Shown: positions 35,023-44,354, counted from the first letter of the stretch. The stretch: 49,153 nt of DNA from an uncultured Pontibacter sp. (GCA_947499125.1 CANMMP010000010.1:1-49153); one strand, 5' to 3'. The notes: generated by a model not told the origin, from the sequence alone. Translations and numbers: made by a program.

Positions 35023-36886
35023 ACACAATTGGTTAGACTACGGTGAGCAGCTTATTCCTCCGCCGGGTTACGAACTTTCCTACGCAGTTGGGACCTCTTA
35101 TTCTTTGGATCTAGAAGCATTGGTTATGCTTCCAGCAGCCCTATTTTACTCTCAGCTGCTGGATACCCACAATCCGGGAGAAGTTAAAGAGGATATGCTA
35201 GAAGCCATTACCCAGGCCTCTGATAAAATCTCCATCTTTTGCCAAAAAGGAAAGATCAAGGTGCCCAAGAAATATCAGTACCTGATCGCATTCTGGGAAA
35301 AAGGTATCAAAGAAATAGTGATGCCGAATAGTTTCTCTTCTTTTCACCCGAAAGTATGGGTGATTAGATTTACTGCTCCTGATAGGCCAGCATTTTACCG
35401 GACAATCATTACCAGCAGGAACTTAACCTTTGCAAGGGACTGGGATATAGCTTTCTCAACCGAAGGCGTGGTAGGAAGAAAAAAACAGGAAGAGACAGGC
35501 CCCTTAGTAGACTTTATTCAATACTTGTCTCATGAAGGAAAACAAGAATTCCCAGATGACTTTGTAAAGGATTTAGCAAGGGTAACATTTGATGTACCAG
35601 CAGGTTTTGATAAGTTAAGTTTCTTCCCGATAGGTATTCCCCGAACACACAAAGCTTCGACAAAGACTTCTATCCAGGCTAGTACTTACTTAAATCCATT
35701 AGAAGTTGAAGAATGGGATGAGCTGCTCATTATTTCCCCTTTCGTAAACGATAAGACAGTTGATCACTTTTCAAAGTCTACCAAAAGAAGGTTGTCCCTA
35801 CTATCCCGAAAGGAAGAACTGGATACCTTGCGAGGATCAACGATAACGGATTTAAACTGCTATCAGTTTTCACAGTCGATAGAGGCAGCCGAGTATAACG
35901 AGAATGTAAGTGAAGACGCTGCTGAAGAAGCCTGCCATCAAAGCATTCATGCCAAAATTTATATCGGGGAGCAGCATAAGTTGTCCCGTTGGTACCTAGG
36001 ATCCGCTAACTGTACCAGTGCAGCCTTAAAAAGGAATGTTGAATTTTTGGTTGGGCTACAGAGTTATTCCTCAGCTCATCGTTCAAAAGAGGTGCTCAAT
36101 CTTTTAACGACTAATGCTAAAAGTGAAGTTGCCCTTTTTGAGCCCTATGACTTGGAAAATAGGACAGCACATGGTAGCATGAAGGAACATGAGGCTGCCA
36201 TAAGAGCCATATTATATGGTCTGACAATCACTCCCATTACAGGTAGCGTGGCTCAGGTACCCGATGGGACGGTATATGATCTAACGCTTATCGTACATGC
36301 AGAGGAGTTGCGCATTAAAGCGGGGTATGAAGTGCGCATTAAACCGTTGCCCGAAAAGAGTATTTCTCCCTTTACTGTAGTGCCAGGACAAACAAATAGA
36401 ATTGAGCAATACTTCAAAGGATATGAAGAACGGCAGCTGAGTTCTTTCATGCAATGGGAGATATGGCATCATGGGACTTGTTTGAAACAGTTCCTGGTAC
36501 AGATTGATATTGAATTGCCTCAGAGTCGTTTAGATAGAATATTTACCTATTTTATCGATAATCAAAATAAATTTCTGCGGTATCTGACTTTTCTGCTCAC
36601 AGGGGATGATGCGGGAACAATTTCGCTTACTGATGAGTCAGGCGAAAATCGAAATCAATTGAGAAGAGATGCGAGAGGTAGTTTCGCTATATTGGATAGT
36701 ACACCGGTGTTCGAAAAGCTACTACTCGCCGCAAGCCGTTTCCCGCATAAACTACAGACAGTTGATAAGCTTATTAATCGGCTAAAGATGGAAGTGGTAG
36801 AAGAGGGAGTTGGCCGCATCATAAGTCCTGAATTTGAAGAGATGTGGGATGTTTTCAAAGGTTATTTAGAGCGCAAGGAGGTATGA
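35009..36886 (+). CDS. Phospholipase D-like nuclease of a helicase/PLD cassette
   Basis: A 625-residue protein from the ATG at 35009; a TTG at 34997 would add 4 residues. Two HKD-type motifs are visible: FHPKVWVIRF (His113, Lys115) with ITSRNLTF after it, and HAKIYIG near residue 314 with YLGSANCTS. Two such half-sites form one PLD active site, which in bacteria cuts DNA or transfers phosphoryl groups through a covalent His intermediate. In DISARM (DrmC) and Dpd (DpdK) systems PLD proteins pair with helicases, as here. The stop overlaps the helicase ATG as ATGA. Confidence 0.82.
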   Translation: MLHPKHNWLDYGEQLIPPPGYELSYAVGTSYSLDLEALVMLPAALFYSQLLDTHNPGEVKEDMLEAITQASDKISIFCQKGKIKVPKKYQYLIAFWEKGIKEIVMPNSFSSFHPKVWVIRFTAPDRPAFYRTIITSRNLTFARDWDIAFSTEGVVGRKKQEETGPLVDFIQYLSHEGKQEFPDDFVKDLARVTFDVPAGFDKLSFFPIGIPRTHKASTKTSIQASTYLNPLEVEEWDELLIISPFVNDKTVDHFSKSTKRRLSLLSRKEELDTLRGSTITDLNCYQFSQSIEAAEYNENVSEDAAEEACHQSIHAKIYIGEQHKLSRWYLGSANCTSAALKRNVEFLVGLQSYSSAHRSKEVLNLLTTNAKSEVALFEPYDLENRTAHGSMKEHEAAIRAILYGLTITPITGSVAQVPDGTVYDLTLIVHAEELRIKAGYEVRIKPLPEKSISPFTVVPGQTNRIEQYFKGYEERQLSSFMQWEIWHHGTCLKQFLVQIDIELPQSRLDRIFTYFIDNQNKFLRYLTFLLTGDDAGTISLTDESGENRNQLRRDARGSFAILDSTPVFEKLLLAASRFPHKLQTVDKLINRLKMEVVEEGVGRIISPEFEEMWDVFKGYLERKEV

Positions 36887-39800
36887 ACCAAAAAATTACA
36901 AAAGCACTAGATGGTCTAAAGGACTTCCAAAAGAAGACGGTTGATTATGTATTTGAACAGCTGTATGAGAAAGGACTTGATCGGATGCTTATTGCTGATG
37001 AGGTAGGGTTAGGCAAAACAATCGTGGCTAAAGGGATTATAGCCAAAGGTTTTGAGAAATTCTTAGCTAATGGTGGACCTACAAAAGAAAACCCTACTTA
37101 CAATGTAATTTACATCTGTTCAAACCTGGCTCTAGCTACTCAGAATATTCGCAAACTCAACTTTATGGGGAGCAAAGAATATGAAGAGAAAAGAATAACA
37201 CGTCTAGCTTATCTAGCCTACAAGCCGTCGAAAGATCCCAAAGAGTTTATGATCAACTCTCTGACTCCCGGAACTTCATTTGATGATAAAAGCCATCAGG
37301 GGACAGCAGATGAAAGAGCTATTCTATACTGTCTTCTACGAAACAGTAAAGCCTTTGAAGAAAGAGAAGTTGGTTTAAGCAGATTACTTCAGGGACCGAA
37401 AGGAGATGCCTCCTGGGAGTCCCTAATTGATAAATTGTGGGAGGAACGCCACGGCCGCATCCGGAAAGATCTTTACAAAAAATACAGAGACGCCCTGTCG
37501 GCTACTAATGTAACTTCTAAAAACTTCCCTAAGCTACATAAACACTTAAGGTCTACTAAAGAAATAACTTTATGGAAGGCTCTGTTAAAGGTCTGTAAGG
37601 AGCTAAGTGAAGGTGAACGTAAATCAATTTTTTTTGCTGGTGAGTTAGTTGTTAGACTAAGACGCATCCTGTCCAGGGTATGCTTGGAATACCTGAATGC
37701 TGACATCTTCATTCTGGATGAATTCCAACGCTACAATAATCTTATAAAGCTTGACCATGCTGCTGACAGTCCTGCGATTGAATTAGCAAGAACAGTATTT
37801 GATCTGCCCGATGCAAAGGTGCTGATGCTGTCAGCTACCCCTTTCAAGCCCTATACCAATGACTTTGATGAACTCAACGGAGAAGTTCATTACAAGGAGT
37901 TTGAAGCAGTTTTAAAATTCCTGATGAAGGGTAGGAGTGACGCCTTTTGGCAGGAGTTCCAGAAAGACCGTAAACGCTTCTTTTCTTTCCTTAGACATCC
38001 GGATAAACTGAAAGAGAATCATCAGGATGCGCTTTCAGTAAAGCTTAAATTAGAAGGTTTGTACAGAGAGGGTATTGTGCGGACAGAACGCTTGTTAGCT
38101 GCTGAAGACAGGGATGCCATGGTTCAATCTGTTTTAAAAGCAAAACCCCTCACACTTCAGCGGCAAGACATTGAAGACTTTGTTGTCTTGGACCGAATTA
38201 CACAACGTTTAAATGAGGAGCACAGTGCTCAGCTTTCTACTCCCATAGAGTACGTAAAGTCCAGTCCCTTTTCCCTTTCCTTTTTAGATAACTATCAGCA
38301 CCGAAAAAAACTGGAGCAATGTGTCCGACATGACAAAGTGCTTAAAAAGCTTCTGAAGCAGACAGAGCATGCCTGGGTAAATCTGAAAAGGATTGAGAAT
38401 TACCAGCCTGTTATTCCTGTAAGAAGCACAAAGTTGCCTAATGCCAAACTTAGGCTCCTGTTAGACGAGACCATAGAAAATGGAGGATGGAAGCTGCTTT
38501 GGATTCCACCTACTTTAAATTATTATGCTAATGAAGGAGCTTACAAACATGCAAAAGAGTTCTCAAAATCACTGATCTTTTCTTCCTGGCTTTTGGTACC
38601 TAGGATGATTTCAGCCTTGGTTTCTTACGAGGCAGAACGTAAATCTGTCGGTGCGATGGCTTCAAATGGAGAACTGGAAGGTGCAACGTATTTCAGTAGA
38701 CCAAGAGGGCCAAAGCCTCTGCTTACTTTTACCTTGGGAAAGGGGGATGAGCCGTTAAGGATGCCTAACTTTACGCTGTTGTACCCTTCTATAACATTGG
38801 CTAACTTATACGATCCAGCCGAGAATCTTAAGACAGGGAAGACTAGAAGTCAGATAAGGCAGGATCTGGTGAAGCAAATTAAGAGGCTATTAAAGCAGAA
38901 AAGCGTTAAGATAGTAGCTAGTGGAAATGGCGATTACCGCAGATGGTTCTGGGCCGGGCCATTAATACTTGACCATTTTGCAAACGATATTTCGAATAAG
39001 GAGATAATAGACTCTTGGTTTGAAAACTACTGGTTTGACAGTTATGCTACAACAAGAGAAGAAGAGGATGATACATCTGGTAAAGATGCCTTTGGTAAAG
39101 AAAAGTACTTCGACTATGCGCAGAAGGTATTCTTAGATCCTGCTTGGCTGAATCTTCCTAAGCTCACTGAAAAGCAGCTCGGTATTGTCGCAGGGTTTTT
39201 AGCAGACCTTGCCATGGGTTCTCCTGCAATATGCTATCTCCGGTCGCAACTGAGACATTTCAAATTAGGTGAGGAGTTGCTTGGTGCTGCCTATGAAGTA
39301 GGTACAGGTTTTGTAGCGCTATTTAACAAACCTGAAAGCATTGCAGTTATACGTCTTAATACGAACTCAAAAGAATACCTGGATAAAGTACTGGAGTATG
39401 CAATAGGGGGTAATATACAGGCAATGTTAGATGAGTTTGTGTATCTCCTTTATGACTGTGAAAATATTACAGACCCTAAAGAATTGGCAAACCATATAGT
39501 GGGTACACTAACAATAAGAACATCAGGGTTAGAAGTTGATGATCTGACATCTTTTAATCATAAGGTTTCTACAAGCAAGGGTAAGAAAACTAAAAAGATA
39601 ATCAGAATACATTATGCAGCAGACTTTGGAAACCAGAAGCTGAAAGCTTCAACTGGATCAGGGCGGCAGACAAACATAAGACAGGCATTTAATTCTCCAT
39701 TCCGTCCTTTTGTGCTGGCCTCTACTTCTATTGGGCAAGAAGGGCTGGATTTTCATCTTTATTGTAAAAAGATTTTTCACTGGAATCTTCCGTCTAACCC

Positions 39801-40236
39801 AATAGACTTTGAGCAGCGTGAAGGGAGGATACACCGTTATAAAGGTTTAGTAATCAGGCGAAACTTAGCTGATAAATATGCTTCTCAGGTGAATGAGTTT
39901 AAAGAATATGCTAATATATGGCAGCTTCTATTTGAGCAAGGAGCAGGCGAGAAACTTACTTCTAAAGCTGGATGTGAATTAGTCCCTTTTTGGCATACAG
40001 AAAGTAAAAGCAATATTAAAATAGAACGATTTGTGCCACTCTACCCATTCAGTAAGGATGCGACGCGTTACAAACAAATGCTAAAAGTGTTGACCTTCTA
40101 CCGACTCACATTTGGACAACCCAGACAAGAAGAGCTAATTGATGCTTTGGAGTCCGGAGGCTTTGATGATGAATTTAATCAGGTACTGGAGCAGCTGATC
40201 ATAAATCTCAGCCCTGTGAGATTCTTTAATGTCTGA
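36883..40236 (+). CDS. SF2 (SNF2/DEAD-like) helicase of the DUF6361/PLD cassette
   Basis: About 1117 residues. I chose the ATG at 36883, which overlaps the PLD stop (ATGA) and follows an AAGGAGG Shine-Dalgarno-like site, over the GTG at 36844. Helicase motifs: MLIADEVGLGKT (Walker A, motif I), FILDEFQRY (a DEFQ box in place of DEAH, motif II), LMLSATPF (motif III), and ASTSIGQEGLDFH with DFEQREGRIHRYKG (motifs V and VI). The DEFQ box and the large insert between the two RecA-like halves are features of helicases in several defence systems. It may translocate on foreign DNA to present it to the PLD nuclease. Confidence 0.85.
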   Translation: MNQKITKALDGLKDFQKKTVDYVFEQLYEKGLDRMLIADEVGLGKTIVAKGIIAKGFEKFLANGGPTKENPTYNVIYICSNLALATQNIRKLNFMGSKEYEEKRITRLAYLAYKPSKDPKEFMINSLTPGTSFDDKSHQGTADERAILYCLLRNSKAFEEREVGLSRLLQGPKGDASWESLIDKLWEERHGRIRKDLYKKYRDALSATNVTSKNFPKLHKHLRSTKEITLWKALLKVCKELSEGERKSIFFAGELVVRLRRILSRVCLEYLNADIFILDEFQRYNNLIKLDHAADSPAIELARTVFDLPDAKVLMLSATPFKPYTNDFDELNGEVHYKEFEAVLKFLMKGRSDAFWQEFQKDRKRFFSFLRHPDKLKENHQDALSVKLKLEGLYREGIVRTERLLAAEDRDAMVQSVLKAKPLTLQRQDIEDFVVLDRITQRLNEEHSAQLSTPIEYVKSSPFSLSFLDNYQHRKKLEQCVRHDKVLKKLLKQTEHAWVNLKRIENYQPVIPVRSTKLPNAKLRLLLDETIENGGWKLLWIPPTLNYYANEGAYKHAKEFSKSLIFSSWLLVPRMISALVSYEAERKSVGAMASNGELEGATYFSRPRGPKPLLTFTLGKGDEPLRMPNFTLLYPSITLANLYDPAENLKTGKTRSQIRQDLVKQIKRLLKQKSVKIVASGNGDYRRWFWAGPLILDHFANDISNKEIIDSWFENYWFDSYATTREEEDDTSGKDAFGKEKYFDYAQKVFLDPAWLNLPKLTEKQLGIVAGFLADLAMGSPAICYLRSQLRHFKLGEELLGAAYEVGTGFVALFNKPESIAVIRLNTNSKEYLDKVLEYAIGGNIQAMLDEFVYLLYDCENITDPKELANHIVGTLTIRTSGLEVDDLTSFNHKVSTSKGKKTKKIIRIHYAADFGNQKLKASTGSGRQTNIRQAFNSPFRPFVLASTSIGQEGLDFHLYCKKIFHWNLPSNPIDFEQREGRIHRYKGLVIRRNLADKYASQVNEFKEYANIWQLLFEQGAGEKLTSKAGCELVPFWHTESKSNIKIERFVPLYPFSKDATRYKQMLKVLTFYRLTFGQPRQEELIDALESGGFDDEFNQVLEQLIINLSPVRFFNV

Positions 40237-40253
40237 TTCTATTTACCAGTTTT

Positions 40254-40814
40254 ATGAGTGGAAAGTGTGAAGTGTGGGCTCAGCTATTCCTAAGTGAAAG
40301 CAGCAAACAGCGTATTCATAATTTCTTTATCAGTGAGTTCAAGATTGATAGGAGATATCTTGTGAAGTCTTTACATGTGACGGTGTATCATGCATTGGAA
40401 GAAATACCTAATCTTTCTTCTGTAGATTTAGCATGTCACCATACTTTATCTCCTGAACAGACTAGATTTATGGTGCTCGCTCCAGGAGGAGAAAATTCAA
40501 GACCTGATTTGATTCCATCAGATAATAGGGTAGGTGTTCGAATACAAAAGAACACAGACTTTAGGACTGTGATCGATTCTTACAGAAGCAGAATACTTGA
40601 ACATGAAGACCATTTTGTTTTAGGTACAAGAGCTCCGAGTACCTTGAGTAGGAATGCGTTTGGCGCAAGGCACTTTCAGCCACACCTAACTCTTCTCCAC
40701 CCAGGAAGTGGAATCATGAATGACTTAAAAATTATTGGTCAGGCATTTAGGGAATCGGTGGGTCTGCTTGTTTTTGACCGCTACATAATTGAACAGAAGT
40801 TTAATAAGCGTTAA
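40254..40814 (+). CDS. 2H phosphoesterase-like protein
   Basis: A 186-residue protein with the two signature H-x-T motifs of the 2H superfamily: His41-Val-Thr43 in SLHVTVYH and His144-Leu-Thr146 in FQPHLTLLHPG. The family includes RNA 2',3'-cyclic phosphodiesterases, the 2'-5' RNA ligase-like enzymes and phage Acb1, which cleaves cyclic-nucleotide defence signals. It starts 17 bases after the helicase stop on the same strand, so it is probably in the cassette. RNA-end repair, or destruction or sensing of a nucleotide signal, are both possible; the substrate cannot be told from sequence. Confidence 0.75.
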   Translation: MSGKCEVWAQLFLSESSKQRIHNFFISEFKIDRRYLVKSLHVTVYHALEEIPNLSSVDLACHHTLSPEQTRFMVLAPGGENSRPDLIPSDNRVGVRIQKNTDFRTVIDSYRSRILEHEDHFVLGTRAPSTLSRNAFGARHFQPHLTLLHPGSGIMNDLKIIGQAFRESVGLLVFDRYIIEQKFNKR

Positions 40815-40877
40815 CCACCTGGTACTACAATTGTGCTATACCTAGTGGCAATTCTGAAAAGGGTTTTATTTAAGGCT

Positions 40878-40922
40878 TTGCGGAGAAAATGCTTTCTAAT
40901 CTCCGCAATTATGCGGAGATTA
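40878..40922. promoter_or_regulatory. Inverted TGCGGAGA repeats upstream of the fic gene
   Basis: A perfect 11-bp inverted repeat, TAATCTCCGCA (40897-40907) and TGCGGAGATTA (40912-40922), with a 4-base spacer. A third TGCGGAGA lies at 40879-40886. The fic ATG is at 40953 and the Fic protein has a winged-helix-like C-terminus, so it may bind here itself. Confidence 0.65.
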
Positions 40923-40952
40923 GATTAATTATTTACCGCATAAACTTAAATA

Positions 40953-42077
40953 ATGAGCTACTACATCTACCATTATCCGAACTGGCCACATTTTACATGG
41001 GATGAAATTGGCATCTCAGAGCAACTTGGGGAGGTGCGTTATGTACAGGGGCGAATCATGGGAAGGATGGAAGCACTCGGCTTTTCTATCAGATCAGAAG
41101 CCGTGCTGCAGACGCTAACTCAGGATGTGCTGAAATCTACAGAGATTGAGGGGGAGTTGCTGGATCCAGGCCAGGTACGCTCTTCTATTGCCAGGCGCTT
41201 AGGAATGGACATTGCTGGATTAGTGCCTTCTGACCGCTATGTAGAAGGTGTTGTAGAAATGATGTTAGATGCTACACAACGCTACCAGGAGATACTCACA
41301 GAAGAGCGCTTATTAGGCTGGCAGTCTGCGCTGTTTCCAACAGGAAGAAGTGGAATGTACAAAATCATAGTAGGAGCATGGAGAGATAATGAAAAAGGTC
41401 CAATGCAGGTGGTTTCTGGGCCGCTAGGGCGCGAGAAGGTACACTTTCAGGCTCCAGATGCATCAGTGATAGAAAGTGAAATGAAACGCTTCTTAGACTG
41501 GTTTAACAATGCCTTAGAAATAGACCCTGTATTGAAGGCAGGAATTGCGCATCTTTGGTTCGTAACTATTCATCCATTCGATGATGGGAATGGACGAATA
41601 GCCCGTGCGATAGCTGATATGCAACTGGCTCGTGCTGATAAGAGCAGCCAGCGGTATTATAGTATGTCTGCCCAGATCAGGCAGGAACGGAATGAGTATT
41701 ATGCCATCCTGGAAAAAACACAGAAAGGGACACTGGATATCACCCCATGGCTGGAATGGTTCCTATCATGTTTACACAATGCTTTACGAACAGCTGATGA
41801 AAAGCTGGGAACAGTGCTTCAAAAGGTACACTTTTGGGATAAGCATGCAAGTACACCACTTAATGAGCGGCAGCGACTTCTGATCAACAGATTACAGGAA
41901 GGGTTTGTAGGAAAGCTTACGTCTTCTAAATGGGCCAAGATTGCTAAATGCTCCCAGGATACAGCAGGTAGAGATATTCAGGATCTAATCAAAAAGGGAA
42001 TACTCAAAAAAGAAGCTGCTGGTGGCAGAAGCACTAGCTATGCTTTGCTGGATGGGATAAACGAATTATATGAATAA
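40953..42077 (+). CDS. Fic family protein (class II AMP-transferase)
   Basis: A 374-residue protein. The Fic motif HPFDDGNGR at residues 207-215 carries the catalytic His and the ATP-phosphate-binding loop. An N-terminal DUF4172-like region contains S62-TEI-E66-G67, the (S/T)xxxE(G/N) inhibitory helix of class II Fic enzymes, which normally blocks activity. A C-terminal region (KLTSSKWAKIAKCSQDTAGRDIQDLIKKGIL) looks like a winged helix. Such proteins add AMP to target proteins, and relief of self-inhibition can make them growth-stopping toxins. Inverted repeats upstream suggest self-control. The target is unknown. Confidence 0.9.
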   Translation: MSYYIYHYPNWPHFTWDEIGISEQLGEVRYVQGRIMGRMEALGFSIRSEAVLQTLTQDVLKSTEIEGELLDPGQVRSSIARRLGMDIAGLVPSDRYVEGVVEMMLDATQRYQEILTEERLLGWQSALFPTGRSGMYKIIVGAWRDNEKGPMQVVSGPLGREKVHFQAPDASVIESEMKRFLDWFNNALEIDPVLKAGIAHLWFVTIHPFDDGNGRIARAIADMQLARADKSSQRYYSMSAQIRQERNEYYAILEKTQKGTLDITPWLEWFLSCLHNALRTADEKLGTVLQKVHFWDKHASTPLNERQRLLINRLQEGFVGKLTSSKWAKIAKCSQDTAGRDIQDLIKKGILKKEAAGGRSTSYALLDGINELYE

Positions 42078-42095
42078 TGATTAGATGTAAATAAT

Positions 42096-42398
42096 ATGAT
42101 TGAACAAATATTTAGGAATGAACCTGAGGATTGGGGACTTAGAGGTGATCCATATTTTTGGCGGGACTTAGGAAAATATATGGCTGCGGCTAAGGAGCCG
42201 ACTGATGTAGCTGAGTTTGAAAAATTATTTTTTGAGGCTTACAGAGCATTGATAGGAGAACCCTTGATACCTGGAAAGAAAATCTTTATCGAAAAGTATA
42301 GTTTCGGTGGAATGTCAAGTGGTCATATAGATTCATCCTTTTGGCTGAGGAGGGGACTACCTATACTCAGAGAGCGTTTTGTAAAAATGAATCAATAG
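42096..42398 (+). CDS. Small conserved protein of unknown function
   Basis: A 100-residue protein of mixed helical character with WGLRGDPYFWRDLGKYM, EFEKLFFEAYRALIG and a Gly/Ser-rich FGGMSSGHIDSSFWLRRGLP segment. I do not recognise a family. It begins 18 bases after the fic stop and precedes the deiminase-like gene. It could be a partner or antitoxin of Fic, but nothing in the sequence proves that. Confidence 0.5.
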   Translation: MIEQIFRNEPEDWGLRGDPYFWRDLGKYMAAAKEPTDVAEFEKLFFEAYRALIGEPLIPGKKIFIEKYSFGGMSSGHIDSSFWLRRGLPILRERFVKMNQ

Positions 42399-42442
42399 GT
42401 CTCAAAATATACTATTATAAACCCTTTCCATACTGCTAGCCA

Positions 42443-43297
42443 ATGATAGCTGACCAGGATACAAACTTTGTTTATTTCAGTAGTCTTTTAAAAGAGCTCC
42501 CCTCTTTGCAATCCTTTTGGCGCCGGCTAGAGAAAGTGTTGATTAAATCAAACATCAATTACGGCTTTATTGAAGGTACGAGGGATGTATGGTGCAGGGA
42601 CTATATGCCAATACAGGTAGGTCTAAGTGAGTTTGTACAGTTTAAATATTACCCATCCTACTGTAATGACGAGAGGTATCGGCATCTGATCACTGATGCG
42701 GATGCAATACAATTGAATCATGCAAATATTCTGCAGCGGACTTACTCACCTTTTGTCCTAGATGGGGGTAATGTGGTGAAGTCACAAAATGCAGCTGTTC
42801 TTACAGAAAGAATATTCAAAGAAAATGAAGGTAATAAAGACGCTGTTGTGCAGCATCTGAAAAGTAGCTTAAGGGTAGAGAACTTATATCTGCTTCCGGA
42901 ACAGCCTTACGATATGACAGGACATTCAGATGGTATGGTTAGGTTACTAGGTGACCATACACTTTTGGTTGCAGACTTTCAAAATGAAAGTGTCTCCTGG
43001 AAAGCGAAGTATTGTAAAGCTCTTCAGAAAACAGGTCTAACGATAATTGACTTTCCAGGTGTGACAACGAATTTGAAGAATAGCAGCGGTGACTATACAG
43101 CCATAGGATGTTACATTAACTTCGCTTGGATAGGTAATATAATTTTATTCCCACAGTTTGGCCTTCCAGAAGATAAGGAGGCCCTGAGGGAAGCTAAACA
43201 CCTGTTCAAGGATTGTAGTGTTATGCCTATTGCCTCATCAGATTTAGCAATGGAAGGCGGAGTATTGAATTGTGTTACTTGGAATATAAAGGAGTAG
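42443..43297 (+). CDS. Agmatine deiminase / peptidyl-arginine deiminase-like protein
   Basis: A 284-residue member of the PAD_porph/agmatine deiminase superfamily. TRDVWCRDYMPIQ, FVLDGGNVV, MTGHSDGMVRLL and GGVLNCVTW mark the five-bladed propeller; the first three carry the guanidino-binding Asp and catalytic His, and Cys in NCVT is the nucleophile. In the usual agmatine deiminase the last motif is G-x-x-H-C; here Asn replaces His before the Cys. At 284 residues it is shorter than the usual 350-370. Substrate is uncertain: agmatine or another guanidine compound, or an amino-acid side chain. A plasmid locus with Fic and WYL is odd for a metabolic enzyme. Confidence 0.75.
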   Translation: MIADQDTNFVYFSSLLKELPSLQSFWRRLEKVLIKSNINYGFIEGTRDVWCRDYMPIQVGLSEFVQFKYYPSYCNDERYRHLITDADAIQLNHANILQRTYSPFVLDGGNVVKSQNAAVLTERIFKENEGNKDAVVQHLKSSLRVENLYLLPEQPYDMTGHSDGMVRLLGDHTLLVADFQNESVSWKAKYCKALQKTGLTIIDFPGVTTNLKNSSGDYTAIGCYINFAWIGNIILFPQFGLPEDKEALREAKHLFKDCSVMPIASSDLAMEGGVLNCVTWNIKE

Positions 43298-43310
43298 CAC
43301 AATTTCTTAG

Positions 43311-44315
43311 TCAATTATCGAGACACTTCCTATAACGTTGTATAAGCTTATTTCTCAATTCTATTGGCTCAAGAACTTTTATGCTTTCCCCGTATGAAAG
43401 TAATGTTTTTTCTAATTCATAATTAGGAATAACTTCTATTGTTAATTCTAAACCAGATGGACTATCTACTAAATATTTTTGGGTAAAGTGTAAAGGTTTC
43501 GTTTTGATATAAGGAGCTTGGGTAGGAGAAACCCATATTTTTACCTTTACAGGTTCTATTCCTGCTGTTTTAGTAACACCAATAAAATCTTCGAAATATT
43601 CTTCCCAATTCACATCAGAAGGCTGATATTCTTGTTGCGTTTCAACAATTTCAATAATTCTGTCTAAAGCTAAATTCCAGTAGGGAGTTTTGCGAACAGA
43701 GTTTAGCCCAAAAGCAAACCAACGACTATTATACTGCTTAAGATAATATGGGTGAAAGAAGAATGTGTAAGGTTCTGGAGATTTAAAGTCCTGATAAGTA
43801 ATTTTTAGTACCCGTTGATTATTTATAGCATTAAAAACAGGTGTAAAGAACTTTAGACCCTCATACTCCCAATTAGCTTCAAATGAGATTATCTCACGGT
43901 CTAAGGTAATTAAACCTAATTTCTTTTCAATAGCCGGCACAATCTCATTTACCCATTCAAATTGAGGCATCCCTTTGAATCTTGATAAAACAGTAAGAGC
44001 CTCCTTGATTACATTAGATTCTACCTCGCTTATTGGCTGCTTCTCTATTGAAAAGCTACTATCTTCATATCTATATAATTTTATACGCTTATCTAAAGGA
44101 TCACTCTCTGATATAATGGGAGCTTTCCAGAACTCACGCATATGACGCAAATCATCATGCAGCTGACTTTTGACTATACCCTTTTCATAGCCCTCCAATT
44201 CTAAGACACGCTCAATCTCCTTTAGTAAATCTTTGGCTGTATACTGCCTCGTTGTATTGCTTAAACATTTGTCTAGCGCTCTGTAACGCATTAAAGCTTT
44301 CTTATTTATTGGCAT
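43311..44315 (-). CDS. WYL-domain transcriptional regulator
   Basis: A 334-residue regulator. The N-terminal part (RYRALDKCLSNTTRQYTAKDL) fits a winged helix-turn-helix. The middle PVFNAINNQRVLKITYQDF and HPYYLKQYNSRWFAFGLN form a WYL domain, a ligand-sensing fold common in regulators of prophage and defence genes such as BREX and CRISPR loci. It converges with the deiminase gene (stops 13 bases apart) and is divergent from the SF1 helicase at 44455. The hairpin between them may be part of its control. Confidence 0.85.
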   Translation of the reverse strand: MPINKKALMRYRALDKCLSNTTRQYTAKDLLKEIERVLELEGYEKGIVKSQLHDDLRHMREFWKAPIISESDPLDKRIKLYRYEDSSFSIEKQPISEVESNVIKEALTVLSRFKGMPQFEWVNEIVPAIEKKLGLITLDREIISFEANWEYEGLKFFTPVFNAINNQRVLKITYQDFKSPEPYTFFFHPYYLKQYNSRWFAFGLNSVRKTPYWNLALDRIIEIVETQQEYQPSDVNWEEYFEDFIGVTKTAGIEPVKVKIWVSPTQAPYIKTKPLHFTQKYLVDSPSGLELTIEVIPNYELEKTLLSYGESIKVLEPIELRNKLIQRYRKCLDN

Positions 44316-44354
44316 AGCTAAATGATCTTAAGATTAAATATGAGGGATGTTATA

